A stretch of 64,000 nucleotides of DNA from Bradyrhizobium hereditatis (GCF_020329435.1 NZ_JAGKJK010000012.1:124001-188000); one strand, 5' to 3'. Shown: positions 1-9,087, counted from the stretch's first letter. The notes: generated by a model from the letters alone, not told the origin. Made by a program: numbers and translations.

Positions 1-65
1 ATAGGCCGCGGCGTACTGGATCATCCGCATTCGCGGATGATGACGTTGAGAGGAGTGGAAAGAAC

Positions 66-860
66 TCACCCCATCTCCGCCACCGCCGCGAGAATCCGCG
101 CGATGTCCTGCGGGCGCGACAGGCGGTGGTCGCCGTCCTGGATCATGGTCAGCACCACGTCTTCCGCCGGCAGGCGGTGCGCCAGCGCGAACGCGTGCTG
201 CCAGGGCACGTCGGGGTCCTGCGCGCCCTGCAGGATGCGCACCGGGCATCCGACCTCGATGGCGCTGCCGAGCAGGAGATGGTTGCGGCCCTCCTCGATC
301 AGCGCGCGGGTGATCGGATAGGGCGTGCCGTCGTCATACTCGGAGGGGCGCATCCACACGCCCTTGGTCTTGATCTCCTCGCGGATTTCGTCGGAGAAGC
401 TGTTCCACATCAATTGCTCGGTGAAATCAGGCGCCGGCGCGATCAGCACCAATCCGGCGAGCGTTGCGACCGGCGCCTCGCGCTTGGCGATGGCCCGCGC
501 CAGCAATAGCGCCATCCAGCCGCCCATCGACGAGCCGATCACGACCTGCGGGCCTCGGGCGAACTGTTCGAATACCGCAACGCTCTCTTCCAGCCAGCGT
601 CCAATGGTGCCGTCGATGAAAGCGCCGCCCGATTCGCCGTGTCCGGAATAATCAAATCTAATACAGGCGCGGCGATGTTCCGCGGCCCAGGCGTCCAGCG
701 CCAGCGCCTTGGTGCCCCGCATGTCGGAATTGAAGCCGCCGAGCCAGAACAGCCCTGGGCCACTGCCGGCACGGGCGCGCACCGCGATGCGGCGGCTCCC
801 CTCGCCCTCTCCCACCTCGATAAAGGCCGGTTCCTGGTCGGTTGTCGCAGAATTTGTCAT
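66..860 (-). CDS. alpha/beta hydrolase (serine esterase/thioesterase-like)
   Basis: A 264-residue cytoplasmic alpha/beta-hydrolase-fold protein without a signal peptide. The nucleophile elbow reads GSSMGG with Ser111. A plausible triad is completed by Asp215 (GAQDPD) and His245 (DGDH). FDYSGHGES near residue 70 is the usual oxyanion-side strand and loop. The length and the GSSMGGW elbow resemble ABHD10-type acyl-protein thioesterases and carboxylesterases, but the substrate cannot be read from sequence. It is divergent from infC, with about 220 bases between them. Confidence 0.85.
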   Translation of the reverse strand: MTNSATTDQEPAFIEVGEGEGSRRIAVRARAGSGPGLFWLGGFNSDMRGTKALALDAWAAEHRRACIRFDYSGHGESGGAFIDGTIGRWLEESVAVFEQFARGPQVVIGSSMGGWMALLLARAIAKREAPVATLAGLVLIAPAPDFTEQLMWNSFSDEIREEIKTKGVWMRPSEYDDGTPYPITRALIEEGRNHLLLGSAIEVGCPVRILQGAQDPDVPWQHAFALAHRLPAEDVVLTMIQDGDHRLSRPQDIARILAAVAEMG

Positions 861-1070
861 GGATCGGTTACTCTTATCAGCCGCTTTGTCGGCGAGCGTG
901 CTTCACTGGTCAAGCGCGACCCTGTGGCGCTTGCGGATCAGGCGGCTGCGCTATATTTGCCGGACGTGACCGAAATGCCTCGCATTTGACGGTTTTCGGG
1001 CGCAGGTTGCGAGTTCGCTTGCTGTCTGCGGCGTATTGTTTCAAACTACCGCCCTTCCTTTCACAACTTT

Positions 1071-1085
1071 GGAGAACTACCCATT
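1071..1085 (+). promoter_or_regulatory. Shine-Dalgarno and ATT start codon of infC
   Basis: A GGAG at 1071-1074 lies 8 bases before an ATT codon at 1083-1085. That codon opens a reading frame continuous with the IF3 core. No ATG, GTG or TTG lies at a suitable position: the first in-frame ATG, at 1209, would remove most of the IF3 N-terminal domain. In E. coli the rare AUU start of infC lets IF3 repress its own translation, and the same codon here suggests the same control. Confidence 0.8.
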
Positions 1086-1622
1086 CGCCGTCCCAACAGA
1101 GCCCCGCCCGCTGCAACCAAAGACGGGCCGCGCACCAATGATGATATCCGCAACGCGCAGATCCAGCTGATCGATCAGAACGGCGCCAACCTCGGAGTTG
1201 TCGAGACCGTGGTCGCCATCAAGATGGCCCTTGAGGTCGGCATGGATCTTGTCGAGATTTCGCCGAACAACAATCCTCCCGTTTGCAAGATTATGGACTA
1301 CGGGAAGTTCAAGTATTCGGCGCAGAAGAAAGCCGCCGAGGCCCGCAAGAAGCAGAAGATCGTCGAGATCAAGGAGATCAAGCTGCGACCGATGATCGAC
1401 GATCACGACTACGACGTGAAGATGCGTGCGATGCAGCGGTTCTTCGAGGAAGGCGACAAGGTCAAGATCACCTTGCGCTACCGCGGCCGCGAGATGGCGC
1501 ATCAGGAGATCGGCACCAAGCTTCTGGACAAGGTGAAGGCCGACGTCGCCGAATTCGCCAAGGTCGAGCAGGATGCCAAGTTCGAGGGACGCCAGGTCGT
1601 GATGGTGCTGGCGCCGCGCTAA
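1083..1622 (+). CDS. infC: translation initiation factor IF-3
   Basis: A 179-residue IF-3, which binds the 30S subunit, inspects the start codon and initiator tRNA, and blocks early 50S joining. The N-terminal domain (about 1-85) carries NDDIRNAQ and [22 protein letters not shown] basic linker [11 protein letters not shown] follows, then the C-terminal domain with KEIKLRP and the terminal QVVMVLAPR. The full family length is reached only from the ATT codon at 1083; an ATG start at 1209 leaves just 137 residues. A strong terminator follows, so the gene appears transcriptionally separate from rpmI-rplT. Confidence 0.93.
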   Translation: MRRPNRAPPAATKDGPRTNDDIRNAQIQLIDQNGANLGVVETVVAIKMALEVGMDLVEISPNNNPPVCKIMDYGKFKYSAQKKAAEARKKQKIVEIKEIKLRPMIDDHDYDVKMRAMQRFFEEGDKVKITLRYRGREMAHQEIGTKLLDKVKADVAEFAKVEQDAKFEGRQVVMVLAPR

Positions 1623-1639
1623 GGCTGAAGTTGGATGTA

Positions 1640-1673
1640 AAACGGCCCGCCAGATGATCTGGCGGGCCGTTTT
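1640..1673 (+). terminator. rho-independent terminator of infC
   Basis: A perfect 12-bp stem (1642-1653 with 1659-1670) closes a 5-base loop and is followed by a short T run, 19 bases after the infC stop. Confidence 0.85.
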
Positions 1674-1687
1674 CGTTGGTGCCGGTT

Positions 1688-1811
1688 GTGTCCCGGACGC
1701 GGTGCAACGCGCCGCCTTGTCGCGTGGTGTGCCGCTGATCCGAGGCCCATCCAATGAGGCAGGTGCCGGCTCTGCGTCGCAGCGTTACGCGTTGCACCGC
1801 GTCCGGGACAC
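1688..1811 (+). repeat. 24-bp perfect inverted repeat
   Basis: The arms 1688-1711 and 1788-1811 are exact reverse complements over 24 bases and enclose 76 bases without a gene. It lies between infC and a convergent small gene. It looks like one of the dispersed palindromic repeats of Bradyrhizobium-type genomes rather than a terminator. Confidence 0.7.
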
Positions 1812-1821
1812 GAAACTCTTC

Positions 1822-2253
1822 TCAGTTCCGCGTGGCCTGCCAGGTACCGCTACAGTAATCACCGGTGATGATGCCGCGCCACCAGCCTGCGCCATAGCTG
1901 CCCACAAGCCGGCCACCGCCGCGCGCGCGGGAGGCGCCGACCGAAACACTGACCGCAACCGCACCAGCGCGACTGACCGATCCCGAAACCCTGCCGCCGC
2001 CAGCGGACGAAACCCGTCTGCCGACGACGGTGAAGGGAACGCTGTAACCTGAACTGCAATTGCCCCGCGTCGTGGCAAACACCACGTTCCAGATGCCGTC
2101 ATAGCCTCGGACCGCCCTGCCTCCCCTCCGGGCGGCTTCAGCTGTGTCCGGGGCTGCCATCACGACCAGCGCAGCGAAAACGGGAAGCCAACGTGCAATG
2201 CGCAGGCCGCAAGATGCGCCAAAACAGACGATCAATCGCTGAAAATGGGCCAT
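1822..2253 (-). CDS. small secreted protein of unknown function
   Basis: A 143-residue protein with a long hydrophobic N-terminus and a likely signal-peptidase site after TAEA near residue 40. The mature part is Gly/Ser/Arg-rich. It has YDGIWNVVF at its start and two separated cysteines (NCSSGYSVPF and GDYCSGTW) that could form a disulfide in the periplasm. The YDGxW opening and xGxW ending recall short beta-rich periplasmic proteins seen in rhizobia. No function can be assigned. It lies between infC and rpmI on the opposite strand. Confidence 0.7.
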   Translation of the reverse strand: MAHFQRLIVCFGASCGLRIARWLPVFAALVVMAAPDTAEAARRGGRAVRGYDGIWNVVFATTRGNCSSGYSVPFTVVGRRVSSAGGGRVSGSVSRAGAVAVSVSVGASRARGGGRLVGSYGAGWWRGIITGDYCSGTWQATRN

Positions 2254-2466
2254 TTGTTCCTGCTCCGGGCTGGTACGTTAATGATATCACGCGTAGGTAG
2301 CTGGAGCAGGTTTGGCGGTTCATTATTGCCATTTGGCGCTTCCTCTGTCATAAGCCCGACCTTCATCGCCCGGCTGATTAAGGGCTGCCGTGTCGATGTC
2401 CGTGCGGGTGCCTCGAAGCTTGAGGAAAACCTGAGCACTTTCAACGCTCTAACGAGCATTTTAGCC

Positions 2467-2503
2467 GGCCGCGCGCCTTCACGGGCGCCTTTGTGTTGCG
2501 GCC
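2467..2503 (+). promoter_or_regulatory. structured leader of rpmI-rplT
   Basis: A nested hairpin can form just before rpmI: GGCCGC (2467-2472) pairs with GCGGCC (2498-2503), and inside it GCGCC (2473-2477) pairs with GGCGC (2484-2488). Ribosomal-protein leaders are often autoregulatory, and the E. coli operon is controlled by L20. A link to L20 here is inference only. Confidence 0.35.
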
Positions 2504-2516
2504 ATAGGAGAGCCAA

Positions 2517-2717
2517 ATGCCCAAGTTGAAGACCAAGTCAGGCGCCAAAAAGCGCTTCAAGGTGACTGCCACCGGCAAAGTGATGCACGCCCAGCGCGGC
2601 AAGCGCCACGGCATGATCAAGCGGACGAAGAAGCAGATTCGTCAGCTCCGCGGCACCCGCGTGCTGTTCAAGACCGACGGCGACAACGTCAAGAAGTACT
2701 TCTTGCCGAACGCGTGA
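2517..2717 (+). CDS. rpmI: 50S ribosomal protein L35
   Basis: A 66-residue, very basic protein with the L35 pattern: [15 protein letters not shown] at the N-terminus, [17 protein letters not shown] in the middle and a KYFLPNA end. It is a structural protein of the large ribosomal subunit. An AGGAG lies 7-8 bases before the ATG. It is followed by rplT after 80 bases on the same strand, the usual pairing. Confidence 0.97.
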   Translation: MPKLKTKSGAKKRFKVTATGKVMHAQRGKRHGMIKRTKKQIRQLRGTRVLFKTDGDNVKKYFLPNA

Positions 2718-2797
2718 AGCGCGTTCACGCCCCATCACAGCCGAGCCGCGCCCGCGCGGCGATTCCGTCACCTCATTTCTGATCAAGGATACCTGTC

Positions 2798-3157
2798 ATG
2801 TCTCGCGTCAAACGCGGTGTGACCGCCCACGCCAAGCACAAGAAAGTCTACAAGGCCGCCAAGGGCTATTACGGCCGCCGCAAGAACACGATCCGTATCG
2901 CCAAGCAGGCCGTCGAGAAGGCCGGGCAATATGCGTTCCGCGACCGCAAGCGCAAGAAGCGCACTTTCCGCGCGCTCTGGATCCAGCGCCTGAACGCGGC
3001 CGTGCGCCCGTACGGCATGACCTACAGCGTGTTTATCAACGGCTTGTCGAAGTCGGGCATCACGGTGGACCGCAAGGTGCTGTCGGATCTCGCCATCAAC
3101 GAGCCGGCGGCGTTCCAGGCGATTGCCGAGAAGGCCAAGGCCGCACTCGCGGCCTGA
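2798..3157 (+). CDS. rplT: 50S ribosomal protein L20
   Basis: A 119-residue basic protein of normal L20 length, with the family opening [16 protein letters not shown], then [19 protein letters not shown] and [18 protein letters not shown]20 binds 23S rRNA early in assembly of the large subunit and in enterobacteria also represses its own operon. An AGGA lies upstream of the ATG. The next gene is convergent. Confidence 0.97.
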   Translation: MSRVKRGVTAHAKHKKVYKAAKGYYGRRKNTIRIAKQAVEKAGQYAFRDRKRKKRTFRALWIQRLNAAVRPYGMTYSVFINGLSKSGITVDRKVLSDLAINEPAAFQAIAEKAKAALAA

Positions 3158-3208
3158 GTCCGCCGCGGCCCAAGGGCACCGACGGCCCGAGGCACTGTCG
3201 GCCTGGCA

Positions 3209-3628
3209 TCAGCGGGCCCGTGCCTTGAGCGTGCGCTGCCAGTAACGCTGGGCGACCTTCGCCCGGCAATACGCAGCGAACGAAATATACATGGTGCCCT
3301 CCTCGTGGCTGAACTTTCGGTCGCAGGCGTCCTTTTCGCGCTGATAGGTCCGCTTCTGCCGCGCGTTGAAGCGGGCCAGGAAGTCGCCCTCGCATCTCGT
3401 CTCAACGGCATCAGCGAGTGCGACGTCTCCGGTCGCCCCGGATGAGCAGGCGGACGCTATTTGCATGGCGCGCTTGCAGCTCGGAGCCGCCTTCAGCGCG
3501 GTCATGACATCGTCCCTCGACTTCGCCGGACAGTCTTCGGCGGCGGCCGGTACGGCAAACGACAGGACGAGGGCCAGAACGGCCATTCCGGGTCCAAAAC
3601 GCATCTCGAGCTCCGTGATCGAACTCAT
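3209..3628 (-). CDS. small secreted cysteine-containing protein
   Basis: An unrecognised protein of about 139 residues from the ATG at 3628; an ATG at 3604 is equally plausible and a start at 3664 is possible. A signal peptide ends with VPAAAED. The mature protein has five to six cysteines (EDCPAK, SCKRAM, SACSSG, TRCEGD, DACDRK, YCRAK), suggesting disulfides in the periplasm. The C-terminal half is basic and helical. It is divergent from pheS and convergent with rplT. No domain was recognised. Confidence 0.65.
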   Translation of the reverse strand: MSSITELEMRFGPGMAVLALVLSFAVPAAAEDCPAKSRDDVMTALKAAPSCKRAMQIASACSSGATGDVALADAVETRCEGDFLARFNARQKRTYQREKDACDRKFSHEEGTMYISFAAYCRAKVAQRYWQRTLKARAR

Positions 3629-3666
3629 CTTGGTGCGCCGCCGCTTGAATTGGTTCGCGAGCACCC

Positions 3667-3687
3667 AAGGCCCTTAACGGGCTTTTT
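3667..3687 (+). terminator. short hairpin with T run upstream of pheS
   Basis: A 7-bp stem including one G-T pair (3667-3673 with 3679-3685) and a 5-base loop runs into a T-rich tract about 60 bases before pheS. It could be a terminator or a pheS leader attenuator. No Phe-rich leader peptide was seen, so an attenuator role is unsupported. Confidence 0.4.
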
Positions 3688-3750
3688 GCTTGACGTTTTG
3701 GTCCCCGAGCGGCGACAACCCGGCGGCCATTTTGCGAGAGAGATTTGACC

Positions 3751-4833
3751 GTGTCCGACCTTGCCACACTCGAAAAGTCCATTCTCGACGATATCGCTGC
3801 CGCCGGCGATGAAGCCGCCCTCGAAGCCGTACGCGTCGCAGCGCTCGGCAAGAAGGGTTCGATCTCGGCACTGCTCGCGACCCTCGGCAAAATGTCGCCG
3901 GACGAGCGCAAGACGCAGGGCGCGGCCATCAATCTCGCCAAAGACAAGGTTACCCAGGCGCTTACCGCCCGCCGCGACATTCTCAAATCCGCAGCGCTCG
4001 ATGCCCGTCTCGCCTCCGAGACCATCGATGTCACGCTGCCACTGCGGGAGGCACCCGCCGAAGCCGGCCGGATCCATCCGCTGAGCCAGGTGTTCGAGGA
4101 GGTCAACACGATCTTCGCCGACATGGGATTTTCGATAGCCGAAGGTCCCGATATCGAGACCGACGACTACAACTTCACCAAGCTGAATTTCCCGGAAGGA
4201 CATCCGGCGCGGGAAATGCACGACACCTTCTTCTTCAACCCGAAGGAAGACGGTTCGCGCATGCTGCTGCGCACGCATACGTCACCGGTGCAGGTGCGCA
4301 CGATGTTGTCGCAGAAGCCACCCATCCGCGTGGTCTGCCCCGGCCGCACCTATCGCATCGATTCGGACGCGACCCATACGCCGCAATTCCACCAGGTCGA
4401 GGGCCTCGTCATCGACAAAGGCTCGCATCTTGGCCACCTCAAATGGATCCTGCACGAGTTCTGCAAGGCGTTCTTCGAGGTTGACCATATCAACATGCGG
4501 TTCCGACCGTCGTTCTTCCCGTTCACCGAGCCCTCGCTCGAGGTCGACATCCAGTGTCGCCGCGACAAGGGCGAGATCCGTTTCGGCGAAGGCGAGGACT
4601 GGCTCGAAATTCTCGGCTGCGGCATGGTGCATCCGAACGTGCTGCGCGCCTGCGACATCGATCCCGACGTCTATCAGGGCTTTGCCTGGGGCATGGGCCT
4701 CGACCGCATCGCGATGCTGAAATACGGCATCGCCGACTTGCGGCAATTGTTCGAGAGCGACGTACGCTGGCTCAATCACTACGGCTTCAAGCCGCTCGAC
4801 GTCCCGACGCTCGCGGGGGGATTGAGCACGTGA
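3751..4833 (+). CDS. pheS: phenylalanine--tRNA ligase alpha subunit
   Basis: The catalytic subunit of the alpha2-beta2 enzyme that charges tRNA-Phe. An N-terminal coiled coil (about 1-85) is followed by the class II core with [12 protein letters not shown] (motif 2 region), [12 protein letters not shown] and [13 protein letters not shown] (motif 3). The GTG at 3751 gives [10 protein letters not shown] and 360 residues and has GAGAGAG about 8 bases upstream. An in-frame TTG at 3745 is less well placed. The stop overlaps the next gene's ATG. Confidence 0.96.
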   Translation: MSDLATLEKSILDDIAAAGDEAALEAVRVAALGKKGSISALLATLGKMSPDERKTQGAAINLAKDKVTQALTARRDILKSAALDARLASETIDVTLPLREAPAEAGRIHPLSQVFEEVNTIFADMGFSIAEGPDIETDDYNFTKLNFPEGHPAREMHDTFFFNPKEDGSRMLLRTHTSPVQVRTMLSQKPPIRVVCPGRTYRIDSDATHTPQFHQVEGLVIDKGSHLGHLKWILHEFCKAFFEVDHINMRFRPSFFPFTEPSLEVDIQCRRDKGEIRFGEGEDWLEILGCGMVHPNVLRACDIDPDVYQGFAWGMGLDRIAMLKYGIADLRQLFESDVRWLNHYGFKPLDVPTLAGGLST

Positions 4834-5237
4834 TGTCAGTTCCTGAGAAATATCAGGGTTTGCGCTCCTTCGCCTTCGGCGATGGACCGGAGCTTGCCGA
4901 CGAGCTGCTCGACCTCGTGATCAGGGGCGTGAAGACCGCGACCTGCTCTACCGAGGACGAGCCGAACACGTCGACGCCGGGCGAGCAATGGATCGTGCTC
5001 GACGGGCGCGGCGCGCCCCGCTGCGTGATTGAGACGATCGAAGTCACCTACCGCCGCTTCCCCGAAGTGGGTGCCGCCTTTGCCTATGAAGAAGGCGAAG
5101 GCGACCGCAGCCTCGATTATTGGCGGCGGGCGCACCACAACTATTTCGGCCGGCAAGGCAAGTTTCGCGAAGACATGATGCTGATGTGCGAACGCTTCCG
5201 GCTGGTTGAGGTATTTGCACAGACGGAAACGTCATGA
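4833..5237 (+). CDS. ASCH domain-containing protein
   Basis: A 134-residue protein whose ATG shares one base with the pheS stop, so translation is probably coupled. It has ASCH features: FAFGDGPELADELLDLVIRGVKTATCST, then a GEQWIVLDGRGAPRCVIET strand pair and FAYEEGEGDRSLDYWRRAH. ASCH domains have a PUA-like fold and are thought to bind RNA; some members have been reported to act on nucleosides or RNA. Its place beside pheS suggests a link to translation, but this is inference. Confidence 0.8.
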   Translation: MSVPEKYQGLRSFAFGDGPELADELLDLVIRGVKTATCSTEDEPNTSTPGEQWIVLDGRGAPRCVIETIEVTYRRFPEVGAAFAYEEGEGDRSLDYWRRAHHNYFGRQGKFREDMMLMCERFRLVEVFAQTETS

Positions 5238-5290
5238 ACGGGCTTGAGATGCTATCGGGCTCTGTCATGCCTTCTCTCGCCACTGTCTTT

Positions 5291-5336
5291 GCGGAGAGAG
5301 CCCCCACCCTAACCCTCCCCCGCAAGCGGGAGAGGG
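5291..5336 (+). repeat. GC-rich repeat, copy A
   Basis: A 46-base unit containing CCCTCCCCCGCAAGCGGGAG. It matches copy B at 45 of 46 bases in the same orientation and is reverse-complementary to copy C. It lies upstream of the DUF559 gene. Confidence 0.85.
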
Positions 5337-5409
5337 AATGGACCGCGTTCGGGGCGACTAGTTCGCGTCACAAGGATATGAACCATCTCTCCGCGCGACC
5401 GCTCGGACT

Positions 5410-5454
5410 CCCTCTCCCGCTTGCGGGGGAGGGCTGGGGTGGGGGTGTCTCCGC
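5410..5454 (-). repeat. GC-rich repeat, copy C (inverted)
   Basis: The reverse complement of the copy A/B unit with a few differences. With copy A it forms a large inverted pair around about 70 bases. It ends 13 bases before the DUF559 start codon. Confidence 0.85.
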
Positions 5455-5467
5455 ATCGGAGGTCTCA

Positions 5468-5902
5468 ATGGCTGACGAAAATTCGCCGACCTGGAAGATA
5501 CCCTCCAGACTCCGTTCAAACGCGCGCGCGCTCCGGAAAAACTCCACCGACGCGGAACGCCTTCTCTGGGCTGCGCTACGCGGCCATCGTCTGAACGGCG
5601 CCGGCTTCCGTCGCCAGGTCCCGATCGAAAACTACATCGCCGATTTCGTCTGTCACACAGCCAAACTCGTGATCGAGCTCGACGGCGGCCAACATTTTTC
5701 CGATCAGGCCGAGCGAGCCGACGCTGCCCGATCGGCCGTGATCGAAGCGCAGGGCTTCAAGGTTCTTCGCTTCAGCAATCATGAAGTGATGACAAACCGC
5801 GTCGGCGTGCTCGAAACGATTGCCGCTGCCGTTGCGGAGAGAGCCCCCACCCTGACCCTCCCCCGCAAGCGGGAGAGGGGACAAGAGAAGCAGACACCAT
5901 GA
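5468..5902 (+). CDS. DUF559 (Vsr-like endonuclease fold) protein
   Basis: A 144-residue protein with the DUF559 core: [49 protein letters not shown] and [12 protein letters not shown]. These give the D/E-x-D/E-type positions of the PD-(D/E)XK/Vsr-like fold. Nuclease activity is inferred, not shown. GGAGG at 5458-5462 fixes the start. The last 22 residues ([14 protein letters not shown] onward) are read from repeat copy B and are not part of the domain. The stop overlaps the pheT ATG (ATGA). Repeats on both sides suggest a mobile or recently inserted unit inside the pheST region. Confidence 0.85.
   Translation: MADENSPTWKIPSRLRSNARALRKNSTDAERLLWAALRGHRLNGAGFRRQVPIENYIADFVCHTAKLVIELDGGQHFSDQAERADAARSAVIEAQGFKVLRFSNHEVMTNRVGVLETIAAAVAERAPTLTLPRKRERGQEKQTP
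5834..5879 (+). repeat. GC-rich repeat, copy B
   Basis: A direct repeat of copy A at 45 of 46 bases. It lies inside the 3' end of the DUF559 gene and encodes that protein's C-terminal tail, just before pheT. Confidence 0.85.
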
Positions 5903-8307
5903 AATTCACGCTCTCCTGGCTGAAGGAACATCTCGACACCGACGAGCCGCTGGAAAAGCTTGCCGACAAGCTCACCATGATCGGGCTTGAGGTCGAGAAC
6001 ATCGAGGACAAGGCGAAGGCGCTTGCGCCGTTTTCGATTGCGCGGGTGATCTCCGCCGAGCAGCATCCGAATGCCGACCGTCTGCGCGTCTGCATGGTCG
6101 ATACCGGCGACGGCGGCGCGCCGGTGCAGGTCGTCTGCGGCGCGCCGAATGCGCGCGCCGGCCTCATCAGTGTGTTCTCGCCGCCCGGCACATTCATCCC
6201 CGGCAAGAACATGACGCTCGGTGTCGGCACGATCAGGGGCGTCGAGAGCCGCGGCATGCTGTGCTCGGCGGCCGAGCTGCAGATTTCCGAGGACCATGAC
6301 GGCATCATGGAGTTGCCGGCCGATGCGCCGATCGGCAAACCCTACGCCGAATGGGCGGGCCTCGGCGATCCCGTGATCGAAATCAATCTGACACCGAACC
6401 GGCAGGACTGCACCGGCGTGCACGGCATCGCGCGCGACCTCTCCGCCGCCGACATGGGCAAGCTCATTGATCCCGGCATCAAACAGATCAAAGGCGAATT
6501 CCCCTGCCCTGTGAAGGTGACGGTGGAAGACGCAACGCTCTGTCCGGGCTTCGCGCTGCGGCTGGTGCGCGGCGTCAAAAACGGTCCCTCACCGGAGTGG
6601 ATGCAGAAGCGGCTGGCCTCGATCGGGTTGCGCCCGATCAACGCGCTGGTCGATATCACCAACTTCATGACCTACGACCGCGCGCGTCCCTTGCATGTGT
6701 TCGATGCCAAGAAGGTGACGGGCAATCTCACCGTGCGCCGTGCCAAGGAGGGCGAGAGCCTGCTGGCGCTCGACGGCCGCACCTACGCGCTCGATCCCTC
6801 GATCTGCGTGATCTCGGACGAGCACGGCGTCGAATCGCTCGCCGGCATCATGGGCGGCGAAACCTCCGGCTGCGACGAGAACACCACCGACGTGCTGATC
6901 GAATCGGCGCTGTGGAACGCGATCAATATCGCGCAGACCGGGCGCAAGCTCGGCATTAATTCGGATGCGCGCTACCGCTTCGAGCGCGGCGTCGATCCGG
7001 CCTTCATGGTGCCGGGGCTGGAGCTTGCGACCAAGATGGTGCTGGAGCTCTGCGGCGGCAGGCCGTCGGAGACGGTTGTCGTCGGTAACGCCTTCGGCGA
7101 CGACCGCATCATCGATTTCCCGCTGAACGAGGTCAAACGCCTGGCCGGAATCGAGGTGCCGCTGGTCGAGATGAAGCGCATCCTCGGCCATCTCGGCTTC
7201 ATGGTCGCAGGTAGCGGGCCAGTGGTGAAGATCGCTGTCCCCTCCTGGCGCACCGACGTGCACGGCAAGGCCGACATCGTCGAGGAGATCGTGCGCATCG
7301 TCGGTGTCGACAAGGTGCCGGAGACGCCGTTCGAGCGTGGCGACGACGCCCGCAAGCCGGTGCTGACCACGATGCAGAATCGCACCCGCCGCGCCAAGCG
7401 CGCGCTGGCGGCGCGCGGCATGGTAGAGGCCGTGACCTGGTCGTTCATTACAAAGCCGCATGCCGAACTGTTCGGCGGCGGCCAGGCCGAGCTTGCGCTC
7501 GCCAACCCGATCGCGTCCGACATGTCCGATATGCGACCGAGCCTGCTGCCCGGCCTCATCGCCGCCGCGCAAACTAATGCCAACCGCGGTTACTCTGACG
7601 TCGCGCTGTTCGAGGTCGGCCAGGTCTTCAAGGGCGACAAGCCCGAGAACCAGTTCGTTGCGGCCGCCGGCGTGCGCCATGGCTACGCCTCCTCGAAGGG
7701 CATGGGCCGGCACTGGTCCGGTTCCGACATGACGGATGCGCTCGACGCAAAGGCTGATGCGTTCGCGGTGCTCGCGGCCGCCGGCGCGCCGATGCAGGCG
7801 CTGCAGATCGTGCCGAGCGGTGCAAGCTGGCTGCATCCGGGACGCTCCGGCACGATCCAGATCGGCCCGCAAAACGTGCTCGGCTATTTCGGAGAACTGC
7901 ATCCGCGCGCGCTGGAAGAGCTTGGCGCCGACGGCCCACTGATGGCGTTCGAGGTGATCCTCGACCGCATTCCCGATGCCAAGAAGAAGCCGACCCGCGC
8001 CAAGCCGCTGCTCGAACTCTCCGCATTCCAGCCGGTGTCGCGCGACTTCGCATTCATCGTCGATCGCAGCGTGAAGGCCGGCGACATGGTTCGCGCCGCG
8101 CAGGGCGTCGACAAGAAGCTGATCACGGAGGTGTCCGTGTTCGACGTCTACGAGGGCAAGGGCATTGATCCCGCCAAGAAGTCGGTCGCGATCGCCGTGA
8201 CGATCCAGCCGCGGGAGAAGACACTGACCGACCAGGAGATCGACGCGGTGGCCGCGAAGATCGTGGCCGAGGTGACGAAGAAGACCGGCGGCACCCTGCG
8301 GGGATGA
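5899..8307 (+). CDS. pheT: phenylalanine--tRNA ligase beta subunit
   Basis: An 802-residue beta subunit of phenylalanyl-tRNA synthetase. In order: [15 protein letters not shown]-terminus; an EMAP/tRNA-binding domain (about 39-150, [19 protein letters not shown]); the B3/B4 editing region that removes mischarged Tyr; B5 ([22 protein letters not shown]); the inactive core-like domain; and the C-terminal FDX-ACB anticodon-binding domain ([16 protein letters not shown]). The length is normal for the bacterial family. It overlaps the DUF559 gene by four bases and pairs with PheS in the cytosol. Confidence 0.97.
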   Translation: MKFTLSWLKEHLDTDEPLEKLADKLTMIGLEVENIEDKAKALAPFSIARVISAEQHPNADRLRVCMVDTGDGGAPVQVVCGAPNARAGLISVFSPPGTFIPGKNMTLGVGTIRGVESRGMLCSAAELQISEDHDGIMELPADAPIGKPYAEWAGLGDPVIEINLTPNRQDCTGVHGIARDLSAADMGKLIDPGIKQIKGEFPCPVKVTVEDATLCPGFALRLVRGVKNGPSPEWMQKRLASIGLRPINALVDITNFMTYDRARPLHVFDAKKVTGNLTVRRAKEGESLLALDGRTYALDPSICVISDEHGVESLAGIMGGETSGCDENTTDVLIESALWNAINIAQTGRKLGINSDARYRFERGVDPAFMVPGLELATKMVLELCGGRPSETVVVGNAFGDDRIIDFPLNEVKRLAGIEVPLVEMKRILGHLGFMVAGSGPVVKIAVPSWRTDVHGKADIVEEIVRIVGVDKVPETPFERGDDARKPVLTTMQNRTRRAKRALAARGMVEAVTWSFITKPHAELFGGGQAELALANPIASDMSDMRPSLLPGLIAAAQTNANRGYSDVALFEVGQVFKGDKPENQFVAAAGVRHGYASSKGMGRHWSGSDMTDALDAKADAFAVLAAAGAPMQALQIVPSGASWLHPGRSGTIQIGPQNVLGYFGELHPRALEELGADGPLMAFEVILDRIPDAKKKPTRAKPLLELSAFQPVSRDFAFIVDRSVKAGDMVRAAQGVDKKLITEVSVFDVYEGKGIDPAKKSVAIAVTIQPREKTLTDQEIDAVAAKIVAEVTKKTGGTLRG

Positions 8308-8313
8308 TACCGC

Positions 8314-9084
8314 ATGACCCCTGCGGTGCTCATTCCGGCTGACGTCGGTATCAACGCGGCGATCGCGATTTGCGCGGTCGCCTTCGTCTCCGGGACGGCG
8401 CGGGGATTTTCCGGGTTCGGCTCGGCACTGATCTTCATGCCACTTGCCAGCAGCATGGCCGACCCGCGTCTGGTTGCAGCATTGCTGCTGATTATCGATT
8501 TCGTCGCCGCCGCACCGCTGTTGCCTAACGCATGGCAGAAAGCCGACCGCAAGGCGACGGCAGTCATGGTGCTCGGCGCTCTGATCGGTGTCCCCATCGG
8601 CACCTATTTTCTGAGCCGGCTCGAACCGGTGACGACACGCTGGATCATTTCCGTCTTCGTGTTCGCGCTGCTGCTGCTACTGCTGTCTGGCTGGCGCTAC
8701 CGCGGCAAGGACCATGCGGCGGTTGCGGTCGGCATTGGTGGACTCTCGGGCTTTTGCAGCGGCCTCGCCCAGACCGGCGGCCCGCCGATCGTCGGCTACT
8801 GGCTTGGCCGTCCGATTCCATCCGTCATTGCCCGCGCCAATATCGTGCTGTTCTTCGGTGCGTCGGATTTCTTCTCCGCGATCAGCTACGCGGCGACCGG
8901 GTTGATCACGATGGACTCAATCAAGTTCGCATTCGTGGTCGGTCCGGTCTACGGCTTCGGCGTCTGGTTCGGTGCCTCGCTGTTCGGCAAGGCCAGCGAA
9001 ACCGTGTTCCGCGCGATCTGCTACGCACTGATCGCCGCGGCCGTGATCTTTGGCCTCCCGGCGCTCGATGGCGTGCTGCGGTAA
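8314..9084 (+). CDS. sulfite exporter TauE/SafE family permease
   Basis: A 256-residue inner-membrane protein with about eight hydrophobic segments. It has the TauE/SafE (DUF81) hallmark repeat, FVSGTARGFSGFGSALIFMPL near the N-terminus and GGLSGFCSGLAQTGGPPIVGYWLG in the second half. The family exports sulfite, sulfoacetate or related organic anions; the substrate here is unknown. It starts 6 bases after the pheT stop, so it may be transcribed with pheT, although the functions look unrelated. Confidence 0.88.
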   Translation: MTPAVLIPADVGINAAIAICAVAFVSGTARGFSGFGSALIFMPLASSMADPRLVAALLLIIDFVAAAPLLPNAWQKADRKATAVMVLGALIGVPIGTYFLSRLEPVTTRWIISVFVFALLLLLLSGWRYRGKDHAAVAVGIGGLSGFCSGLAQTGGPPIVGYWLGRPIPSVIARANIVLFFGASDFFSAISYAATGLITMDSIKFAFVVGPVYGFGVWFGASLFGKASETVFRAICYALIAAAVIFGLPALDGVLR

Positions 9085-9087
9085 GCC

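Noticed and set aside
1077-1754. Long minus-strand frame covering infC
   Set aside because: It is antisense to a clear IF3 gene, runs through its terminator and has no recognisable domain.
6589-7902. 437-codon minus-strand frame inside pheT
   Set aside because: A shadow of GC-rich third-position codons in pheT; the peptide has the His/Arg/Asp-rich composition typical of antisense frames.
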